Positions 39,559 to 43,021 of a DNA stretch of 43,021 nucleotides are shown piece after piece. The position numbers and the translations under genes are program-made. The DNA comes from Curtobacterium sp. MCBA15_008 (GTDB lineage: Bacteria > Actinomycetota > Actinomycetes > Actinomycetales > Microbacteriaceae), in NCBI RefSeq assembly GCF_001865065.1, contig NZ_MJGN01000005.1, forward strand, positions 64,166-107,186, in the 5' to 3' direction. How positions within the stretch are numbered: the stretch's first letter is position 1; each line of letters begins with the position of its first letter. The notes below the pieces were generated by a model, which made no database searches, was not told where the DNA came from, and saw only the letters and a list, made by a program, of their open reading frames with translations.

Positions 39559-40507
39559 CAGACCGGCATCCCGTTTCCGGGATGTCGGATCCGGACCGCG
39601 AATGCCGGGGTTCGTGGTCCGGATCCGACATCCGCGCGAACGGATCCGCCCTCGCGACGCGCTCGAGTGACCGACGCATCGCACGGACCGAGCTGTACCC
39701 GGACGCGCGGGCAACGGCGCACTCGTCCTCACCGTCGAGCAACGCGCGGCGGACCGGCAGCGACCGCCACCACCGCTGGAACCCGTCGGGCGTCCGGCCG
39801 GTGGCAGCCCGGAAGCGCCGCAAGAGCGTGCGGTCCGTCACGTTCGTGATCCGGGCCAGTTCCCCGACCGGCACCGGCTGTTCGGCATGGACGATCCGCT
39901 CGAGCGCACGACTGAGGCTCCCGTCACGGAGGGCGGGTGGTGTCCACCCGTCGACGAGTGCCGTGACGACCACCCGGGCGAGAGCGTCTCGCTGGGGACC
40001 CGCCCGGTGCCCCGCAGCGAGGTCGTCGAGGAGCTGATGCGCTTCGCGGACGACCATCGTCGTCGGTGTCCACTGGCTCGAGTTGAGCGCCGAGGGCAGC
40101 GCCAGCACTTCGGGTTCGAGGGCTCCGAACGCAGCAGTGCCGTAGAACACCCCGGAGTCCGCGAAGGAGTCGGGATCGTCGGACGCCCCGAGGAGCCCCG
40201 TCTCCCGCAGGAGTTCCACGAACGACTCGTCGACCCTCGGTGGTCCCGAGCCGTCGGGGCCCGTCTGGATGGTGACCTCACCGTCGGACCTGATGAGCGC
40301 GGCGTCACCCGGCTCCAGGTACTCGACGACGGATCCGGAACCGATCCGGAGCGGTCGGGCCTTCGTCGACACCCAGACGAACCGGTCTGCCTCGCACGGC
40401 ACCGCGAGGGTCCAGTCGGAGTGCGCGTCAGCCGGGACCGCGCCGTCGAACCGTGCCGCGAGCCCGACGAGGTCGACCATCGTCCGGTACACATCGTGTG
40501 CTTGCAC
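39533..40507 (-). CDS. AraC-family regulator with cupin-type ligand domain
   Basis: 324-residue regulator. The N-terminal half is a cupin-like sensor (AVPCEADRFVWVSTKARPLRIGSG ... YLEPGDAALIRSDG); the C-terminal AraC domain (about 200-290) has two helix-turn-helix units: VPVGELARITNVTDRTLLRRFRAATGRTPDGFQRWWRS and CAVARASGYSSVRAMRRSLE. The last 35 residues (MSDPDHEPRHSRSGSDIP and beyond) are unlike the family and are encoded by the hairpin repeat at 39580-39633: the frame runs through it before stopping. GTG 40505-40507 has CACGAT six bases upstream. Targets unknown. Confidence 0.82.
   Translation of the reverse strand: MQAHDVYRTMVDLVGLAARFDGAVPADAHSDWTLAVPCEADRFVWVSTKARPLRIGSGSVVEYLEPGDAALIRSDGEVTIQTGPDGSGPPRVDESFVELLRETGLLGASDDPDSFADSGVFYGTAAFGALEPEVLALPSALNSSQWTPTTMVVREAHQLLDDLAAGHRAGPQRDALARVVVTALVDGWTPPALRDGSLSRALERIVHAEQPVPVGELARITNVTDRTLLRRFRAATGRTPDGFQRWWRSLPVRRALLDGEDECAVARASGYSSVRAMRRSLERVARADPFARMSDPDHEPRHSRSGSDIPETGCRSASGGWASW
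39580..39633. repeat. Perfect 54-bp hairpin, interspersed repeat (family A), complete copy
   Basis: Arms GGATGTCGGATCCGGACC (39580-39597) and GGTCCGGATCCGACATCC (39616-39633) are perfect 18-mers; the 18-base loop adds CGAA/TTCG. It lies just past the end of the rightward membrane gene and inside the 3' end of the AraC gene. The right arm is repeated at bases 1-16 of the window. Likely a repetitive extragenic element doubling as a terminator. Confidence 0.85.
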
Positions 40508-40572
40508 GCCACGATCGTGCCGGACCGGGAGGACTCCCGCGGGTCAGGCTCCCACCGCTGTGGACAAGCCGG

Positions 40573-41703
40573 TCAGTGACGGGTGAGGACGAGGAGCGTG
40601 CCGTGCGTCGCGGTCCGGCGGACGTGCTCGACGAGCTCGGCGCCGTCGGCGGTCGTCCGGGCGAGGTCCACGAGCGCGTCGAGGTCGCCGGTGCCCGCGA
40701 GCACGCCGTCGGTGCACAGCACGATGCGGTCACCGGACGCGAGCTGCAGGGAGCCCGGGGTCCGCGGGGTCGTCGCGGGCTGGAGGCCGACCGGCAGGTC
40801 GTTCGACCGCAGCGCCACGGTGCTGCCGTCCGCCCGCACCAGGGCGGCGAGACCGTGACCGGCGTCCCCGTACTCGACCTGACCCGTCGTCGGGTCGAGC
40901 CGCAGGTGGAAGAGCGACCCCACGGAGTCCGCGACCGACAGGTCGGCGGCGACCTGCGCCTCCAGGCCCGGGAAGGCGTCCTCCATCGGGACGTCGGTCC
41001 GGGCGATGACCGCTGCCCGCACCGACGCGGCGAGGAGCGCCGAGGCACTGCCAGCCGACGGGATCGCGCCGACGGTGAGGTGGAGTCGCCCGTCGCGGGC
41101 GACCCGCCAGTCGGCGACGTCGCCGGCGTCGGCACTCGGCAGCGACAGGACGTGGAGGTCGTGGCCGGGCACCGAGACCGGCTCGGGGACCAGACCGTCG
41201 ACGACCCGTCGGACGCGGTCGTCCTCGATCGAGTGGCCGAGCTCGCGCTCCGCCCAACGGGCCAGGTCACGGAGCAGGTCGAGGTCCGCCGCCGACAGGG
41301 TCCGCGGCTGCGCGTCCATGATGCAGAGCGTGCCGACCCGCGTGCCGTCGAGCATCGACAGGGGTGCCCCCGCGTAGAACCGGATGCCCTGCTCGGTGAC
41401 CGCGGCGAGGTTCGCGAAGCGGGGGTCGAGCGTCGCGTCCGGCACCACCATCGGCTCGTCGTCGAGCACCGTGGTCGAGCAGAACACCTGCTCGGCCGGC
41501 GCGCTGCCGCCCTGCCGCCAGCCCTGCGTCGACTGCGCCGTCACCAGGCCGTCGTGCACGAGGTTGAGGAAGGTCAGCGGGACGCCGAACGCCTCCTGGG
41601 TCATCCGGGTGATGCGGTCGAAGCGTTCCTCGGGTCCGCTGCCGAGGACGCCGAGCGCCTCGACGACGGCCGAGCGGTGCGCTGCGGGGTCGAGCTGTGT
41701 CAC
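40573..41703 (-). CDS. GAF-domain protein with degenerate SpoIIE/PP2C-type phosphatase domain
   Basis: 376-residue protein. Residues 1-150 form a GAF sensor (FDRITRMTQEAFGVPLTFLNLV; VFCSTTVLDDEPMVVPDA; FYAGAPLSMLDGTRVGTLCIMD). Residues 190-376 form a SpoIIE-like phosphatase fold with VEYGDAGHGLAALV and VLCTDGVLAG. Two metal-ligand positions look lost: the usual GDVxGHG is GAIPSAGS, and the C-terminal DD(I/V)A is THGTLLVL. It may be a binding or regulatory pseudo-phosphatase in an anti-sigma pathway. GTG 41701-41703 overlaps the upstream ThuA stop (GTGA), so the two are coupled. Confidence 0.8.
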   Translation of the reverse strand: MTQLDPAAHRSAVVEALGVLGSGPEERFDRITRMTQEAFGVPLTFLNLVHDGLVTAQSTQGWRQGGSAPAEQVFCSTTVLDDEPMVVPDATLDPRFANLAAVTEQGIRFYAGAPLSMLDGTRVGTLCIMDAQPRTLSAADLDLLRDLARWAERELGHSIEDDRVRRVVDGLVPEPVSVPGHDLHVLSLPSADAGDVADWRVARDGRLHLTVGAIPSAGSASALLAASVRAAVIARTDVPMEDAFPGLEAQVAADLSVADSVGSLFHLRLDPTTGQVEYGDAGHGLAALVRADGSTVALRSNDLPVGLQPATTPRTPGSLQLASGDRIVLCTDGVLAGTGDLDALVDLARTTADGAELVEHVRRTATHGTLLVLTRH

Positions 41704-42476
41704 GTGTCCTGTCTACTCGCCCCGTCGCCGAGGAACCAATCCCGCGGGTGGGGGTCGGCGGTCAACTCGCGCCGCTCGGACACCGGCGCGGCCCACTGCG
41801 CAGCGTTCGACAGCACCCGCTGGATGTCGGGGTGGTGGTACACGGGGTACTCCTGGTCGCCGGGCGAGAAGTAGAAGACCCGGCCGAGCCCGCGACGGTA
41901 GGCGACGCCGGAGCGGAACACCTCACCGCCGGCGAACGTCGACAGGAACACCTCTTCGTCGGGGCGCGGGATGTCGAAGTACTCGCCGTACATCTCCTGG
42001 CGCTCGATGACGATCGGGTGCGGCACACCGGCGGCGATGGGGTGCTCCGGGGCGACGGTCCAGACGAGTTCGCGCTCCCCGTCGTTCCGCCACTTCAGCG
42101 AGCACGTGGTGCCCATCAGGCGCTTGAACGGCTTCGAGTAGTGCCCCGAGTGGAGCACCACGAGGCCCATCCCGGCGTGCACGGCGTCCACGACGCGCGT
42201 GACGACCTCGTCGGAGACCTCGTCGTGGGCGGCGTGGCCCCACCAGAACAGGACGTCGGTGGCGGCGAGGCGTTCGGCGGTGAGGCCGTGCTCGGGCTCC
42301 TGCAGCGTGGCGGTGGAGACGTCGTCGGTGGGCTGGAGCTCGCGGAGTGCGGCGGCGATCACGGTGTGCATGCCGTCGGGGTAGTGCCCGACGACCGTCG
42401 CGTCACCGCGGGTCTCGTGCACGTTCTCGTTCCAGACGACGATGTTCAGGGGACGGTTCTCGGTCGGCGTCGACAT
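41700..42476 (-). CDS. ThuA-like protein (glutamine-amidotransferase fold)
   Basis: 258-residue ThuA-family protein: NIVVWNENVHE at the start, LFWWGHAAHDEV, GMGLVVLHSGHYSKPFKRLMG and GRVFYFSPGDQEYPVYHHPDIQRVL. The fold is that of class I glutamine amidotransferases, but the nucleophile position is not a Cys (LHSGH). Relatives act in trehalose and other sugar utilisation by an unclear reaction. ATG 42474-42476 has TAGCGT (42484-42489) seven bases upstream. First gene of a two-gene operon with the GAF protein; it diverges from the DUF3817 gene. Confidence 0.85.
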   Translation of the reverse strand: MSTPTENRPLNIVVWNENVHETRGDATVVGHYPDGMHTVIAAALRELQPTDDVSTATLQEPEHGLTAERLAATDVLFWWGHAAHDEVSDEVVTRVVDAVHAGMGLVVLHSGHYSKPFKRLMGTTCSLKWRNDGERELVWTVAPEHPIAAGVPHPIVIERQEMYGEYFDIPRPDEEVFLSTFAGGEVFRSGVAYRRGLGRVFYFSPGDQEYPVYHHPDIQRVLSNAAQWAAPVSERRELTADPHPRDWFLGDGASRQDT

Positions 42477-42528
42477 GCACTCGACGCTACCGGGTGTTTC
42501 CCCGGAGCGGTCCGTCACCATGAACGTC

Positions 42529-42990
42529 ATGACGCCACGCTCCCTGTTCCGCGCCGCAGCGATCGCCGAACTCGTGACCTGGACCCTGCTCATCGCGGGG
42601 ATGGTCCTGAAGTACGGGGTCGGCGCCGGGGACTGGGGCGTCCGGATCGGCGGCGGCGTGCACGGGTTCGTGTTCCTGGCGTACCTGGTGGTGACGACCG
42701 TGGTCGCGGTGAACCAGCGGTGGTCGGCCGGCGCGCTCGTGCTCGGCTGGGCGAGTGCCGTCGTGCCCTACGCGACGGTGCCGTTCGAGGTCGCGGTGGC
42801 ACGGCGCGGGATGCTCGACGGGCCGTGGCGCCGCTCGCCCGACATCGGTGCCCGGACGGGCTTCTGGGACCGGCTGCTCTTCTTCGTGGTGCGCCGGCCG
42901 GCGGTGTCCGCCGGGATCGGCGTCGTGGCCGTCGCCCTCGTCTTCGGCGCGTTGCTCGTGATCGGTCCGCCCGTGCCGTCCCGCGCCTGA
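42529..42990 (+). CDS. DUF3817 membrane protein
   Basis: 153-residue protein with a DUF3817 core: FRAAAIAELVTWTLLIAGMVLKYG, then RIGGGVHGFVFLAYLVVTTVVAVNQRW and a third helix GALVLGWASAVVPYATVPFEVAVARRG; a fourth hydrophobic segment (AGIGVVAVALVFGALLVIG) is C-terminal. Function unknown. The ATG at 42529 fits family N-termini (MTPRSLFR); an ATG three codons upstream (42520), with GGAGCGG nine bases before it, is the alternative. CACCAT lies seven bases upstream of 42529. Confidence 0.8.
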   Translation: MTPRSLFRAAAIAELVTWTLLIAGMVLKYGVGAGDWGVRIGGGVHGFVFLAYLVVTTVVAVNQRWSAGALVLGWASAVVPYATVPFEVAVARRGMLDGPWRRSPDIGARTGFWDRLLFFVVRRPAVSAGIGVVAVALVFGALLVIGPPVPSRA

Positions 42991-43002
42991 GACGGACGCA
43001 AA

Positions 43003-43021
43003 GACGGACGGGAGGCGCGGT
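43003..43021. repeat. Half copy of interspersed hairpin repeat (family B)
   Basis: GACGGACGGGAGGCGCGG (43003-43020) matches 24685-24702 at 17 of 18 positions. It starts 13 bases after the DUF3817 stop and the rest runs out of the window. A shorter GACGGACG direct repeat precedes it at 42991-42998. Confidence 0.7.

Overview
The window is GC-rich (roughly 70% by eye) and densely coded on both strands. Gene content points to an actinobacterium of the Microbacteriaceae, most likely Curtobacterium-like. This is inferred from family content, near-universal GTG/ATG starts with TANNNT boxes 6-7 nt upstream, and overlapping stop/start codons. No rRNA, tRNA, CRISPR array or transposase was seen, and no gene-free stretch exceeds about 300 bases (the longest is 7599-7883).

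Layout. 42-7391: 23S rRNA methyltransferase RlmA type, YdhF-type aldo/keto reductase, two small acidic paralogues, a large GH92 alpha-mannosidase and a membrane Ser/Thr kinase with a repeat-rich tail. 7392-7883: a compact segment with a 38-residue hydrophobic peptide and a candidate structured small RNA, bounded by identical 24-bp direct repeats. 7884-10720: PAP2 phosphatase, a family A DNA polymerase and a small acidic protein. 10803-21989: an amino-sugar regulon. A leftward transporter operon (Gfo/Idh/MocA protein, solute-binding lipoprotein, two permeases, acyltransferase-like protein) and a rightward catabolic operon (SIS isomerase/deaminase, ROK kinase, NagA deacetylase, PfkB kinase, class II aldolase) flank a DeoR-type repressor. 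The enzyme set fits an Aga-type route: N-acetylgalactosamine (or a close relative) to its 6-phosphate, deacetylation, deamination/isomerisation to tagatose 6-phosphate, second phosphorylation and aldol cleavage. No ATP-binding subunit is encoded, so the importer probably uses a shared MsiK-type ATPase.

22063-31395: serine dehydratase, PspC protein, AroE-like dehydrogenase, SRPBCC protein, CrtI-like oxidoreductase, a frameshifted Abi-like gene with an unusual structured leader, two small conserved proteins, a GNAT and a MacB-type ABC exporter divergent from a TetR regulator. 32093-35793: a four-gene osmoprotectant (ProX/OpuC-type) importer. 36001-42990: DinB-like protein, DUF6197-like protein, aminoglycoside-phosphotransferase-fold kinase, ScbR-like TetR, AraC regulator, a GAF/SpoIIE-type phosphatase with degenerate metal motifs, a ThuA-like protein and a DUF3817 membrane protein.

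The non-coding DNA is rich in perfect inverted repeats. Two behave as interspersed families: one has a complete copy at 39580-39633 and a half copy at base 1, the other a complete copy at 24685-24730 and a half copy at the window's end. The most unusual items are the alternative-hairpin leader of the Abi-like pseudogene, the direct-repeat-bounded peptide/small-RNA segment, and the acyltransferase and Gfo/Idh/MocA genes built into the amino-sugar regulon. Functions are read from motifs, not from database searches.
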